A stretch of 64,000 nt of DNA from Dactylonectria macrodidyma. Taxonomy: Eukaryota > Ascomycota > Sordariomycetes > Hypocreales > Nectriaceae. The notes beneath the pieces are model-generated. The model did not search any database. It had not been told where the DNA came from and worked only from the letters and a program-made list of their open reading frames with translations. The stretch lies in assembly GCA_020744425.1 (NCBI GenBank), contig JAGMUV010000025.1:434001-498000 (forward strand). The letters are read 5' to 3'. Shown here piece after piece: positions 1 through 12,402 of the stretch. The translations under genes and the position numbers were made by a program. Position 1 is the first letter of the stretch; the number at the start of each line of letters is the position of its first letter.

Positions 1-1200
1 AAGAAGTCGTACTCGTTGTTGCGGAGCGTGTTTCGGAGAATGACGTTGCCCGAGGCCACGGCTGCGTGACCGAGAGTAATGCACGCGAGGCCTAGCTGCG
101 GGTTTTGGGCGGTCGGTTTGCACGGGTTGTCGACGACGGCGATACCTGTGCCATTGCCTCCGATGCGCTGGTCGATGATGGTGTTGTCGAGAACCTTGGT
201 GTTGGTAGCGCCATCCAAGATGATGCCAGCGTCGAAGCCAATAGCCTCGCAGATGGGACTTGGCTTGCCGACCTTGTTGTGACGGATTTTGGCACCATCG
301 GTGCCCGGGTCGACGTAGATGCCGAAGCAAGCGTCCCAGACCCTGTTGTACTGAACATCGGCGTGGTTGGTCTGTACACAGATGCCGAACAAGTGGTTGG
401 CCACCTTGTTGTTGGAGATGAGCACGCCCGACTTGTTGTCCATGCAGATACCGATGGCTCCAAACTCGGCCCGATCGACCTTGTTGGCGTCGAAGTGCGT
501 GTTGACGGAGCCGAGGGTGAGTCCTCCGTAGCTTCCAGCGCCGCTGAGTCGGTTCTTGGAGATCAGGGCATTCTTGCCGCCGACGACGGCGATGTTGACG
601 CCAGAGAACTTCTGCACGTGGAAGCCACTGACGACGACGTCACTGACCAGCTTCTTGACCGACTTGACCTTGACGTGCTCGACGATGAAGGTCGACAGCT
701 GGACCTTGTATCCCACCACGCAGATACCCGTCTGGGTACCGGGGCCGCTGAGGCCAGAGCAGTCGTTGGTGACTGGCTTGGCTGGGGGCACGAGAATGGC
801 GCCCTTGCCGATCAGCTGGATGCCGTCCTTCTTGATGGTGAGTTGCTCAGCGTAGGTACCAGCTCCCACGACGATCTTGTCTCCCGGGTGGGCCTTGTCG
901 ATGGCGTCTTGGATCTTCTTGGGATACTTGACGTAGATGGTGCGAGGGTACTTGTAGTCACCCGACGAGGGGTATTCGTAGCCGTTGGGCTTATAGTCGC
1001 CGTCTTGGTACTTGCAGCAGCGGCGGTCGTCGTACGAGCATCCATAACTGCCACGGTCTGTTTCTGTGTTAGTATGTCTTAACGGAAAGGGAAGACATGG
1101 ACAGACCTTCGAGGCCGCCAGCTTGGTTCGGGCTCGATAGAGGCGTAGCAGCCGCGAGGCTAGCTAGGATGACGTTGGCAATGGCCAAGGTGAACTTCAT
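1..1200 (-). CDS. Secreted right-handed beta-helix (pectate-lyase-fold) protein, 3' end outside window
   Basis: Two exons on the minus strand, 1107-1200 and 1057 down past position 1, with a 49-bp intron that has a good TACTAAC branch point. The start gives a signal peptide (MKFTLAIANVILASLAAA). After a short Cys-rich segment (GCSYDDRRCC) come repeated turns of the type VVGAGTYAEQL, ISNNKVANHLFG, IRHNKVG and LDNTIIDQ, the ladder pattern of parallel beta-helix proteins (Pfam Beta_helix/NosD-like). About 383 residues are visible. The fold is clear. The activity is not: no specific pectate-lyase catalytic set can be fixed from this part, so it could be a polysaccharide lyase, a hydrolase or a non-catalytic surface-binding protein. 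Secretion is inferred from the N-terminus. A long open frame on the opposite strand is only its shadow. Confidence 0.8.
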
Positions 1201-4200
1201 AATGGCGGCTTGGCGGATGTAGCGTAAACGAAGGGTGCTATTGTCTCTGCGCGACTAAGGCGGGGAGTGACAAGCTGGCAATTTGGTGCGGACAAGAAGC
1301 AGCATCTTATAGCAACCGAGACTCCCAATTGCTAAAGCTAGCTTCTTCCCAAACAACCGTCAGAGGAGATGCGTTGGCCCTTTCCAACTAACTATTGTCA
1401 GGAATGATGCGGCAAGCGTGTGCCGAGACTCGATAGTTCCAACAAGCTATGGTTGCTGCTCGCGGTTAGGATATCCAGCCACGGCGTTCGAGGCACCCAC
1501 TGGCTGCAATTCGACCCAGCATTACTCAATCATCACGAAGGCCAGAACCTGTATCTCGGCACAACAAACCCGGCGGGAGGTTTTTTTTTCTCCTTCTCTC
1601 CTTGCAGACGAGACGATCTTTTGGAGCTTGTTTTCAGCCGTGGCGCGCTTGCACGTCCGTCTAGCTCGCTGTGGCGGACGCGGATTCAGGTCATAGGGTG
1701 AATGGCACACACCTTTCAAAGTTAAAGGCTCGTCCCCTTGGATAAAATGGACACTAGGAAACCCACAAGAAGGAGGGGAAATAAAAAAGCACGGGTGTGT
1801 TGTTCTAGCCCGATTAGCTAAAAGCGTGCGAGGCGCCACATGGCGTATTCTAAGGCGATAACTGGGAGAGTGAGGACAGCTGGTGCGGTCTAAGACATGG
1901 CGCAGGAGCAAATGGCACGGATGTTGTTTCTTTGTTGGTCATGATTTGCGTCTTGAGTGCTGACAGCTAATGGTGATGGTTGTCTTGGATTCAAGTTCGG
2001 TGATCTGGTTACGTTTCTCCCTTCAACATGAGAGCCCAGACAAGATGGCGGGTCATCAGCATCAACTGCCGACAGCAAACAACACCTCTTTTGCCACCTC
2101 CTGCGCGAATTGAGTTGGCAAGTGGCTGATAGAACATGTGTCTCGACCATGCAACCCAAAACCCAGCTCCACAGGTTTCCCCCTCTTCAGCCCTAGATGG
2201 GCACGATCATTGAATGATCTGTCCAGGCTAGCGGTAACCATGCGCTGTAAGGCTGGTGTTAGCGCAATTCAGCCTCACTCTTAGCACGGCACTAACCCCG
2301 CCCTGGTGGTTTCTTGTTTGGTGGGTTTTACCCCATTCAGCTTCCCTTGACGTTATTGATACGCCGATGATCCGGTCGTCTGGGTTAGAGGAGAGCGTTC
2401 TAGTCCCGCCTGGCCGGGAGCGCTCTGATCGTCCGATCGGGGACCTCGATGGGCTTACCTCATTGTGCAATCATCATCCCCACCACTTCTCATTACCCCG
2501 CTAAAGTGACATCCCTTTGAGTTCGTTCTATCGATTGTCTAATCCATTGGCCCATATACGACGCGTGAAGCACAGTCTTGTACGGTGGGCTCTCATGCAG
2601 TAGTCGATAACGGTGGCGCGGGAGGAAACGTCATGTTTATTCAAACGGCCATGTGACGCAAAAGCGGGCTCATCAGGGGAAATTCTGAGTCTTTTCTTTC
2701 GCGCAGTGTTGTGTCATTGCTCTACTCAATATCCACGTCCCGCCCCGAGCTGGTTTGGGGGTTGTCGCTTTGGAGAATGGCCACCATATCCCAGACTGAT
2801 CACTAACGCTGACCACACAAGTCATCTTCTCTCTCTTTAGGTTACATCGACCCCTCCTCCACAGAAGAAAGTGTCTCTCATTGCTGCGGTGGCTGCTCTT
2901 CCCTTTGCTCACTGAGACTGAGGCTGATCGTTAGGAAGACTTACCCTTCAATGATGATTCCCAGTTGCCCTGTTCCTGCTTTAGACCACATTCCAAGCTG
3001 ACAGAAACATCTGTTCGCCGCCCCTGAAACTTCATTTCCCCCTTTTCCGACCATCGGCGACTACGTCCTCTTAGCGGGCCACATGGCGAATCGATCTACC
3101 GGCGACCTAGGGCTGACCCAAAACGCACCGCGAAGCTGCTTTGAGACTGGCGGTAAGGCTAAGTGATCACAAAATAGAATTGCAACGCCAACTGCGAGAC
3201 TTAAGGCAGGGGAACTTCAGCCTGCAGGCCGCCATCTAAGACATCGGGATGCCCCAACGGCACGGGATCTTTCAGGAACCAGGGGCTAGCCGTGACCTAC
3301 ATTCTGCTATTCTTGTGAACGGGTACAACGGCAATGGAACATACCTGGATATCCCAAACCAAGATCCCGCATACAGTGAACATCCGACAGTGACAACGCA
3401 ATGTGGGGAGCTAATAATGTCCCAGAAGATGAAATCTAATAGGAAACTCGAAGTGCACAGAGTAGCAACTACCAGTAGAGTCAGGATCTATTCTTGTAGC
3501 CTCCTGGCACATCTCATGCCGTCGGTTTTGTCGCGTGTAGGGTCCCGTCTGCTTGGCCGTTGATGCTATGATGCGGCCTAACCACGACACCCGGACACCA
3601 AGCAAGCAAAAGACTTATTTTGCGGTTGACTGGGAGATTACACACCCGTGAAGTATGGAGCTAGCTGACTCCATTGTACTGTGTTGGGCTCCGTATCAAC
3701 AGCCACGACAGACTGACCTTTTCCCATTTCAACTACACTCCGAAGAACAAAAGCCGTTGTATTATATTTCAATTTAATGGACTGTATGTTGAACTAAGTC
3801 TTTGATATTTTTATACAGAGCTAAGATTGAGATCATTCAACCTACCTCGTCCGACGACGGTGTTACATCAAATGTAGTCTGGCCAGTCTGTGAACCCGCC
3901 CACGTAGTCGTTCAATCACCAAATCGAGCGTTACCACCGCCGACTTTTTATGTGGCCAATTCAATGCGAGTCATTCTGGCCTGGAATGTAGGTCAAAGCA
4001 TTTTGTACTATCTTGCAAGATCTTCCAGAATGAAAGCTCATCGTAGTGGTGGTTTAGAATTGAAACATTATCAGCGCAAAACGCCTGGGGCGTCGTACTT
4101 TCAGACCCATACTGCTTGAGCGGCTACATCAATGGTGTTTTCGCCGGCGCGATCCGCGGTCCAACTATGCCAATCGACAGTCGCTTGCTCAGTCAACTGC

Positions 4201-4483
4201 CATGCTTCAGTTCTTGGGCCTCGCCTGTCCCGTCAAGGTAACGTTGCAGCCTCAGGCATCAAGGCAGATTCCATGTGGGTATTATTGGTCAATCGGTGAA
4301 GTGGGTTATGATGTTCCATCACGCGGGAGTGATCAGCCAGGACATGGAGGAGAAGACGGGCGATGAGGGGTAAGTTCAGTCAGACAAATCTATCGAGGCA
4401 TTTACTACACGCCAAATACTGGAAACTTGTGGCTTCTTTTCCCAACGGTGATTGTGTGCCTAGCCTTGTCGAATCTGAATAAG
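1201..4483. other. Intergenic region, 3.3 kb, no supported gene
   Basis: Only short open frames without protein-like composition, splice support or recognisable motifs occur here. It presumably holds the promoter of the beta-helix gene (from 1201 upwards) and that of the SDR gene near 4400. I see no repeat, tRNA or transposon end I can defend. Confidence 0.5.
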
Positions 4484-5386
4484 ATGGCATTTGCGGGTCG
4501 TTTGTCTATTATTGCCGGCGGCATAGGTATTCGAATCCCACCGACTCAGTTCAAGCTCACAAATCTAACAAACCTCCAAAACAGGTGGGATAGGCAGTGC
4601 AGCTGGCAAACTTCTGAGACAACAAAGCGCCAAGCTGGCTCTACTTTATGCGCCTTTTGAAAAAGATCACGTCCATCAGGTTCTCGAAGAAGTGTATGGT
4701 GCCAGAGACCATCCGGACATCAAAACCTACGCGTGCGACATTACCCAGCCACAATCAGTCGAGGAGGCTTTCGCTGCCATCGAATCCGACAATGTGGCAC
4801 CACCGACATTTCTAATCAACAGCGCCGGTTACGTCAATCTGAGCCCTCTGGAGGAGACGACGCCAGAGGACAGCTTGAAGCACTACATGATTAATCTGTA
4901 TGGCCCTACATTGACGGGCCAAGCTTTCGCGCGCATGTACTTCAGATACAAGTCCAAGCACCCAGATGCCCCCGGCGCGAGGATTGTCAACATTGCGAGT
5001 CAGGCGGCGCACGTAGCGCTGGATCGCCACGGCGCGTACTGTGCTTCTAAAGCTGGCCTCGTCGGCCTGACAAAATGCCAGGCGAGCGAATGGGGCGCGC
5101 GTGAAATCACAGCTAATAGCGTTAGCCCGGGGCCTGTCTGGACAGCTCTTGGGAGGAGAGCCTGGGCTGATGACAAAGTTCGAGAAGAGTGAGTTCCTAC
5201 CTGAACCATTTTTGGAGTAAAATTCATGAACTCATCATTTCGGATAGATATCTCAGGGCCGTTCCCACCGGTGAGTTTGCGGAGCCGGAAGAAGTTGCTC
5301 AGATGGTGTCATTCTTGTGTCAAGACTCGTCAAGAAATATCAATGGCACGGATTTACGACTTGATGGAGGATACACTACTCGTTGA
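4484..5386 (+). CDS. Short-chain dehydrogenase/reductase (SDR), classical type
   Basis: Three exons (4484-4526, 4585-5188, 5248-5386) join in phase to 261 residues, the usual classical-SDR length. Splicing exon 1 to exon 2 builds the dinucleotide-binding motif AGGIGGIG (about residues 11-18). NSAG follows, then the catalytic Ser (NIAS, about 153) and YCASK (Tyr about 166, Lys about 170). The C-terminus has the typical NGTDLRLDGG signature. It should reduce or oxidise a carbonyl/alcohol with NAD(P)(H), probably in the cytosol. The closest general look is of sugar-alcohol or L-xylulose-reductase-like SDRs, but the substrate cannot be read from the sequence. It lies just upstream of a C2H2 regulator, a P450 and an MFS transporter, so a tailoring role in a small cluster is possible. 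Confidence 0.88.
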
Positions 5387-5875
5387 GGATGATTTCTATA
5401 TGAATTGGATAGAGCAGTCACAGAATAAGTCATTCGAATGTTCTCAAAGCTTTAGAACTGGGTTAGTGGGTAGCCGAGACATGGCGCGAATGTGGCTGTG
5501 CTATGTACCTAACGCGTCTAATGTTGTTTTCCTCCCTGCATGATATCGTGTCCACCAATCCCATGGATGATGTTGAGCGCGAACTTCTCGCATATCATAC
5601 CAAGATAAGCGCATGCATTAGGTAGTCTAGCCACAAAGTTGTATCTCAGCTGACGCACAAAGCCCGCCTCCCGTTTGCCTGAATTCGCCTGAATTTGCCT
5701 GAACTTTTCGGGTTGCAGGTTACTCCGTACGTCTTCTGTGATAAGTCTGGTATAAGAGACACGTACGACCTTGAACATCGCGTGAATCAATTCTACTCTA
5801 CAATCAATTCCCTTGCTACCTCCAAATTTTATTCATCATTCTCCCATCGCCTCGAAATATCCGCCATCTCGAACA
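5387..5875. other. Intergenic promoter region of the C2H2 gene
   Basis: 489 bp between the SDR stop and the C2H2 start. It contains three tandem 10-bp repeats (annotated separately). No coding potential is supported. Confidence 0.5.
5674..5703 (+). repeat. Three tandem 10-bp repeats upstream of the C2H2 gene
   Basis: TTTGCCTGAA, TTCGCCTGAA and TTTGCCTGAA follow each other without spacer, 172 bp before the start codon at 5876. The period of about one helical turn would put each copy on the same DNA face, as in clustered regulator sites. That function is inferred. Confidence 0.7.
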
Positions 5876-6867
5876 ATGGCCGTCAACGACATAACGTGTG
5901 GGTCCTTTGTGTCGCTGGATGACTTCACAATGAGTAAGATATTCATGACCGGTCAGGCAGCGGGATTCGCCAATGTCCCTACTTGGATCCAAGTAGACAC
6001 TGCGCGCGAAAGTGCGGGAGCATGTCTGCCGCAATCCCCCCATCTGTCCCGCTGCCAGTGAAGTGATGTTAAGATGGGGGTGATTGTAGCAGCTCTGCTC
6101 CTACCCACCCACTCGCACTAGTCGCACATCCTCGCACGTTCGCGCGCGATCAGTATGCACTTACCCTTGCTCCTCGAAATCAGCGCTCTCGCTGATGGGG
6201 CTTAGGTAACACGAGTCCCGATTACAACCTCTTCGATGAGCCTGAGTGGCTGTACGGCGCGGGCATTCTCAATCAGCCCGAACGTTACGATCGTGATGCG
6301 GGTCAAGTGGCGGAACGTGGACAGGACATGCAGATGAATGCAAAGGCGTTACTTCCCGATAGAAGGATTAAGTCTGAATTCCCTTCGTTTACCCGTAATC
6401 ATTCAATGCTTATTCACAATAGGACGATGGACAAAAGGAGGGCTCGAAAGTTTTCCTGTCCTGATTGTACTCTCACGTTTGGTTCTCAAAACGACGTCGA
6501 TCGGCATCGATCCAGCATCCATGACCGGAGAAGGCCACATGTCTGCCGGGTGCCTGGGTGTCGTCGTGCAGGAAAAGGGTTTTCCCGAAAAGACAATCTC
6601 ATGGTTCATTTGCGCGATGTACATGGAACTTCGGCGATGGGCCAACCACGAGCGGAAGGAATTGATGGACTGGAGGCGAAGGAGTTTCATGATTACGTCC
6701 AGGGTTGTCCGCGGGAAGAGTTGATTCAACTCGCGCTTCAGCAGCGAGCAAGATATGAGGGAGAACGGCAAAGGCGACAGGCTGCTGAAGAGGAGCTTGT
6801 GAAGCTGAAGAAAAAGTGCGAGGAGCGAGATGACATGTGGCTGAACGTACTGTCAAAGAACTACTGA
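5876..6867 (+). CDS. C2H2 zinc-finger transcription factor
   Basis: Two exons (5876-5933 and 6206-6867) with a 272-bp intron (GTAAGA...TTAG) splice in phase (ATGA/GT giving Met-Ser) to 239 residues. Two C2H2 fingers are visible: CPDC...HRSSIH (about 104-125) and CRVPGC...HLRDVH (about 132-160). Both are preceded by a basic stretch (DKRRARK). The C-terminal 50 residues are rich in E, R, K and Q with heptad-like spacing and probably form a coiled coil. It is likely a nuclear DNA-binding regulator. Its position between an SDR and a P450/MFS pair makes local pathway control plausible but unproven. The first exon is short and depends on the long intron, so the N-terminus is less certain than the finger region. 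Confidence 0.8.
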
Positions 6868-6926
6868 AGTTTTAAAACAGTCACTATGCCTGTATATTTC
6901 AATATGTCTATGGAATCAACTCCTGC

Positions 6927-8699
6927 TCACAATTCATATCTCCATTTCACACCCTCCCATCCCTCTCTCCTTTTTACTTCAATCCCAAATCCTTCTCCCT
7001 TGCCTTTGGGCTTCGTAACAGCATCAACAAGCGACCACGTCGCCCACTCGGGCACCTTCCACTCCCCGCCATGCGGCTCAACGTCGAAGCCAAGTAGTAA
7101 AGCCGTCATGGCGGCCATCATTTCGGCGTACGCAAACCCCTTCCCTGGGCAGTAGTGTTGGCCTCCACCGTAGGGCAAAAACGCCGCCCTGATGGCCTTT
7201 TGGCTACCAGGACCGTCGTCGGTCTTTCGGTTCGCTGAGTCGAGGAACCGCTCCGGGCTGAAGTCGTCAAAGTCTGGGCCCCAGAACTGCTCCGTCCGAT
7301 GTGAGGCGGCAATGGACATCTGGACGACGTTGTCCTTCCGGAGCAGATATGTGTTGCCCTTGTTGTCGCTAATGGTCGTGTCTTCGATGACGGTCCGCGT
7401 GCTGACCTGGTGATTTGTGAGCCGCAGCGTCTCCTTGTAGCAGCTCGACAGCAGCGGTGCGCGTTCCTCCAATGCATTCAACAGGATGATGACCTCGTCG
7501 CCGTCTCGCGTCGTCAGCAGCTCCACCTCCTCCCGCACCCTTGCAAGCAGCGCCGGCCTCGAAAAGACGAAACAAAACAGCCAGAATAGGGCTGGCACAG
7601 TGTTGACCATGGCGGTGAACGGGAGGATGATTTCGATCCGTGCAATCTCGTCGTCTGCAATGCCGTAGTCTCGGAAGTATTGGGCGCGGGCCCGCACAAA
7701 CTCGGATGCCGAGGGAGAGCTGTCATGGCGTGCTGCATAGTACCGCCCTAGTGCATCTCCAAGGGCTGCCCTGGCTCGATGGCCGGTTGAAGCAGTAACT
7801 GCTGGGTAAAAGTTGGCGATCAGTTTTGGGAGGTTTGCCTCAAAGGTCCTGGGGCAAATATTAGAGGAAATGAACGGTTGAGAAAAGAGTGGATATGTTG
7901 CTGGCTGTTCATCTCTTACCATAATACTTCCTCCAAGCCCCAATCCTTGGCAAAAGGATCCTCGTCTCCATACAAGGCCTTTGTCGTCGGCAACGTCAAC
8001 ATACGTCGAAACCACAGCCACACATTAGGCACGCTCTCAGCCTGAAGACTACTGAGATCAACGGCCAGCTTTTTCACGGCAACCTCGTTGATTTGCTGGA
8101 GATGGGCTCCGGCTAGAGACATGGGAATGATGTGCAGCAGCATGTGCTCGGCAACTTGGGCCGTCTTGTCCGGCCCGCAAAAGATGGCAGCCGTCTCATC
8201 TCGAATCTGGCAGAGGCTCTGCGTGCCGGCCACGGCTTGCGGAGTGGTGGACAGGTTTTTGTTGCGGAGACCCGAAGCGATCAGGGCAGGGTCCCATACG
8301 GCGTACATTTTCCCATTGAGCATTGGAAGTGTAGCGATGGACTTGCCAGTCTTGCGGCTGGAAGAAAAATGAGCATGACAGGTTCCTTTTGAGGCTTCAT
8401 TTTGATAACATCTCTTACCCCAGAATGACGTGATACTTGGCTTGGTGTTGGAGGAGACTGACGAGGTGGCCGAAGAAGGGAACCGTGGGCTTCAGAAGCG
8501 GCGGCTCCTGGGCATTCACCTTGGGCGTCGCCAACATACTAGTGATCAGGAAGAGGACGACGACGCCGGTTACAATGGCGATGCCACTGCTCGCCGGCAT
8601 CCTCGGCATGTCCATGTCCTTGATTAGGACCGACAGGATGCCATTCGCCGACCCATTGGCAACGTTGGTCTTTGCGACGAGCGTCTGTGCCAAAGCCAT
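6927..8699 (-). CDS. Cytochrome P450 monooxygenase, membrane-anchored
   Basis: Three exons on the minus strand (8419-8699, 7920-8357, 6927-7848) join in phase to 546 residues, normal for a fungal P450. A hydrophobic N-terminal segment (about residues 36-56, IAIVTGVVVLFLITSML) would anchor it in the ER. The K-helix ExxR is ETLR (Glu about 379). The PERF-like motif is SPERFLD. The haem-binding loop is YGGGQHYCPG, with the axial Cys at about 473. The GGGxHxCPG form, rather than FxxGxRxC, recalls CYP7/CYP8/CYP51-type fungal P450s often found in secondary-metabolite clusters. The substrate is unknown. It is divergent from the DHA1 transporter at 10267 across 1.6 kb. Confidence 0.9.
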
Positions 8700-10266
8700 T
8701 GCAGACGAGGGATCGCCCTAACAGGCTCTCTTGACGCAAAATGTTTGAAGCAAGTCAAACAGCTCGCCATGTGAAATTTTGGGGGTTGCCCTGGGTCTAA
8801 ATTAAGGAACGAAAACGCTGTCATTATTACAAACCGGTGGATCCATTGGTTCTTTTGCAGGGCCCAACAGGCGCTAAGGAATAGAAGGATCCGTCAAGCG
8901 ATAAGGCACAGACACGTGCGGTGAGACTTTAAAGGCCGTGGGTGCATTTGCTACTGATCAGGCGAGTCGTTGGGTTGAGGATGGTCAGCAAAAAGGTGTG
9001 CTGTCAGGGAATAATTTGCGGGTAGTCATTCCCCTGCCTAATCAATTCCGTCATGAGGATGGGGGCTGGTTTGCGATTGTGAAAGTCAATTGAATCAGGA
9101 CTCTGCATTTTCTTAGTGGCCTGTAAAATGAAGAGACACTTGACAATCTTGGTAGTGGAGGATGTTCAACTTCAACCCGTAATTGACCACAACAAAGTGG
9201 TTTCTTACTGAAAAAATTGATGGAAAATTCGGCTCGGGTCTCAGCGCGAACCTGCAGAAAGTCATGATAAATATAGATACGAAATGCATTAAATACTTTC
9301 CGTTTTTCAGCCTCTCTCCCCCCTACATGTCGACTGTGGAGCACCGCAAAGCGGGCAGTGCTAGCATGTGTCCCGAAAGGGAACAGAGCTCGGTTTCGCT
9401 CTGCTGAAAGAGCGAAAGAGGAAATATCGCCGAGACGGTTCGGGCCTTGACTTCCGTTTTGGAGAACCGCCTGGAATACCCACATGTTGTTCTTCCTCCT
9501 CTCTGAAGGACAGAGTATTCCAAGGGCTTTTTGCTTTGGAGTGACAATCCTGAGGTTACCAAAGCGGAGGGAGTTTGCCAAAGCCGATAATGTGCAACTG
9601 TATGTGCAAGCAAATTTCTCTGAAAGAAATGCAAAATATTATCGGGATCGATTGAGCGCTACGACTAGGTACGCAAACGTGACGTAGTAGGGATTTGTGG
9701 TGTTGTGGCAAAGATTCCACGTCGCTCATCCTCCTCAAAGGAGCAAGCAGGGCGCTTCAGGAGGTTAGTCATGATAGACTTCACAAGCACGTGAGTCGGA
9801 ATGACAAAATTATGCCTTGTCCAAAGTTTCATAAATCACAAAAGTGGATGATCCTGATGTCAGTAATTTGAACTGAACTCGAAAAACGCCCATGAGAGTA
9901 AGAAGCCTAGTTGCAATGCCGGTGGGGGAAGAGAAAAGACTAAGAAGATACAGAACCTTAAGATGCGGTGTTTCTTGAAAATATAGGGTAGCCTAAGCGT
10001 TCATTTGACCACATGATGATTGGTCGCCCTACACTTCTTCACGCCCTACGCCCTTCGTCCTCCGCTCGGAACCAAAGAGCCCCAGTTTTATAGCTGTGAA
10101 ATGTTATGCTTAGGGCGTCGCCGAACTCGCTCTTCCCATGGCTGATTTTTGTTTTTTTGTTCATGACGAGACAGTTCGAACCGATTGGAACGGCTCTAAG
10201 TCAACTGAGGATACGCACTGATTTAAGGCGAGACGATTGAATCCTCGTTCAACCTGTCTATACCAG
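8700..10266. other. Divergent intergenic region between P450 and MFS genes, no gene seen
   Basis: 1.57 kb without a supportable ORF. Overlapping minus-strand frames near 9050-9630 have no motif and unusual composition. A strong stem-loop at 9394-9417 is annotated separately. Both promoters presumably lie here. Confidence 0.5.
9394..9417. repeat. Inverted repeat with 9-bp perfect arms
   Basis: TTTCGCTCT (9394-9402), loop GCTGAA, then AGAGCGAAA (9409-9417). The arms are fully complementary. It lies in the P450/MFS intergenic region. Function unknown. Confidence 0.6.
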
Positions 10267-11954
10267 ATGGCGACTGCGCGCCCTAGTCTGTGGGCTGCTG
10301 GTGCCCTTGATGTGCCAGATTCGAATAACCCTGTCAAATTCTCTCTTGTGAGTTCAACTCAATGGATTGTTTGTCTCAAATTGATGATACACTAACATAC
10401 TCCACTGCCTATAGCGAAAGAAACGACTCGTTGTAGCCGTCGGCGTGGCCACCATCATCAACAGCGGCCTCGGCTCCTCTCTTCCCTCGGGCGCAACCTC
10501 CGCCATCGCAAAGGACCTCAACGTCACCAACCCAACGCTGCTCGTCCTGCTCAACTCCATCTACCTCGTGGGATTCGCCATCGGCCCCTTGCTCTTTGGC
10601 CCGCTCAGCGAGCACGTTGGCCGCCGCCCCGTGCTGATCGGCACGTACCTTGGCTATACCATATCCACGATGTGCTGCGCAGTCAGTCCTACGTTTGGCG
10701 TTTTGCTGCTGTTTCGGCTGCTTTGTGGGATTGCGGCTGGGGCGCCTAATGCTGTTGTTGGGCCGCTGTATGCCGACGTCTACGACGATCCGGCGCCGCG
10801 GGGGAGGGCCATGGCGTACTTTATGTGCTCGACGTCGATGACGCCTCCTTTTGGGCCTATTATCTCAGGATATGCGTCAAAGATTTCTTGGCGTTTGTCG
10901 TTCTGGATTGGCTTGGGTATTGCTGTTGTTTGCTTGCCTGTTATACTGGTGGTTCCGGAGACATATGTCCCTGTAATCAAGAGGCGATTGATGAAAGATG
11001 GAGAAGCCCGAGGGTCTGAGGCTGGAGTGCTTGCTCAGGGAAACAAAACCCGTCTCCTGGATGAACTCAAGGTTGTCTTCTCGAGGCCCTTCAAGATGAT
11101 TTTTCAGGAGCCTCTCGTTTTGTTTACATCACTGTACCTGGCACTGATCTATGCGACTCTGTATCTTTTCTTCCAAGCATATCCAATCATCTTTCAGGGT
11201 GAGCCAGATTATACCAACACTTCTTACGCTGGGTCCGGAAAACTGACTTGAAAAGGTGTCTACGGACTGTCTCCCGGAGAGGTTGGTCTAACTCTCTTAC
11301 CTGGTGAGTGAGTACGCGTGATATTCGAACCGCTCTAACCTTTCTCTAGTCGCCGCTGGATCTGTGATCGCTTTGTGCCTTTTTCTTTGGTACAGCTCTC
11401 ACCACGCGAAAGCCCTGAAAGCAGGATCTGCATGGGCCATCAGCGACGAGTACCGTCGTCTTCCTCTAGCTTGTGCGGGAGGTCCGTTGTGAGTTTTCCA
11501 ATTTGAGCGCGAGTTGGCTTGGCCCCCAAAAAAAACTAAAAAAATGCCCAGGGTTGTCGCATCTTTATTCTGGCTTGGTTGGACATCGTATCCGTCCATC
11601 CATCCCGCTGTCCCCGCATTGTCTGGACTGTTGTTCGGCACTGGCTACCTCATCATCTTCATGGCCATGCTGAACTATCTCGGCGACGCGTACAAGCAAT
11701 TCTCAGCATCAGCGCAAGCAGCTGCTAGTACGACTAGGTCCATCGTGGCCGTATGTCTGCCGCTAGCAGCCGCACCTATGTATGGAAATTTAGGGATTCA
11801 ATGGGCATGCTCACTTCTGGCCTTCCTGACCCTAATCATGGCGCTGATTCCCTTTGTCTTCATAAAATTTGGCCCATCGATCCGGCAAAGAAGTCCGTTC
11901 TGCCAACAGGTCCTGCAGTTGACCCAAATTACACCCATCGCCCTGGATGCTTGA
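10267..11954 (+). CDS. Major facilitator superfamily transporter, DHA1 (drug:H+ antiporter) type
   Basis: Five exons (10267-10347, 10415-11198, 11256-11303, 11350-11488, 11552-11954) all agree in phase and give 484 residues. The DHA1 hallmarks are the loop-2 motif GPLSEHVGRRP, the motif-C-like stretch PPFGPIISGY, and VPETYVPVIKRR between the two six-helix halves. GVYGLSPGEVGLTLLP precedes helix 8, as in fungal multidrug and polyamine-type carriers. It should act at the plasma membrane as a proton-coupled exporter. The neighbouring P450, SDR and C2H2 regulator suggest export of a small metabolite, but no substrate can be named. Confidence 0.88.
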
Positions 11955-12402
11955 TGGTATTGCAAAGGTTGTCACGCCAAGCTGGACGACTCGATAGAGT
12001 GGGAAAGGAAAACGGAAAGGCGTCGGTGCATTGACCATGGGAGTTCGCCGGAAGCATTATTCTTTGCCTGTTCCCCATGGGAAATGATTTATTCATTGTA
12101 ACGACCAGTGGAGCGTGGCTAGTTGCACGAGACATGTGATGGAGATGGAATATTGTTCAAGGCTAGACGCGCGAACGGAAAATGGGTATCTTTTACGTGT
12201 TGAGGAATTGCTACATCAGTCAGAGCACATTACCAAGCCTTTGACTAGCGCCGCCTTCTGCTTGCCTAGAAATGCATCGGTATTAACTATTAATGTCGAC
12301 CAGAAGGTCTGTCTGTATGCTCGAATTCAATCTATCCGTCGAACCCTGTGTACCCACGCCACGCTTTTATGCCAAGCGAAAGCAAAAGGACCCGACCGTG
12401 TC
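11955..12402. other. Intergenic, convergent 3' regions
   Basis: 448 bp between the DHA1 stop and the stop of the GPI-type protein on the other strand. Nothing coding is supported. Confidence 0.5.

Noticed and set aside
105..1082. Long plus-strand frame of 325 codons
   Set aside because: It is the antisense shadow of the beta-helix exon, whose minus-strand translation has a signal peptide, intron and family repeats.
2228..2504. A GC-rich block with GTTCTAGTCC-like sequence, considered as a tRNA
   Set aside because: No acceptor stem or anticodon arm could be paired around it.
9051..9634. Two overlapping minus-strand frames (176 and 103 codons)
   Set aside because: No motif, odd composition and mutual overlap in different frames; no splice logic links them.
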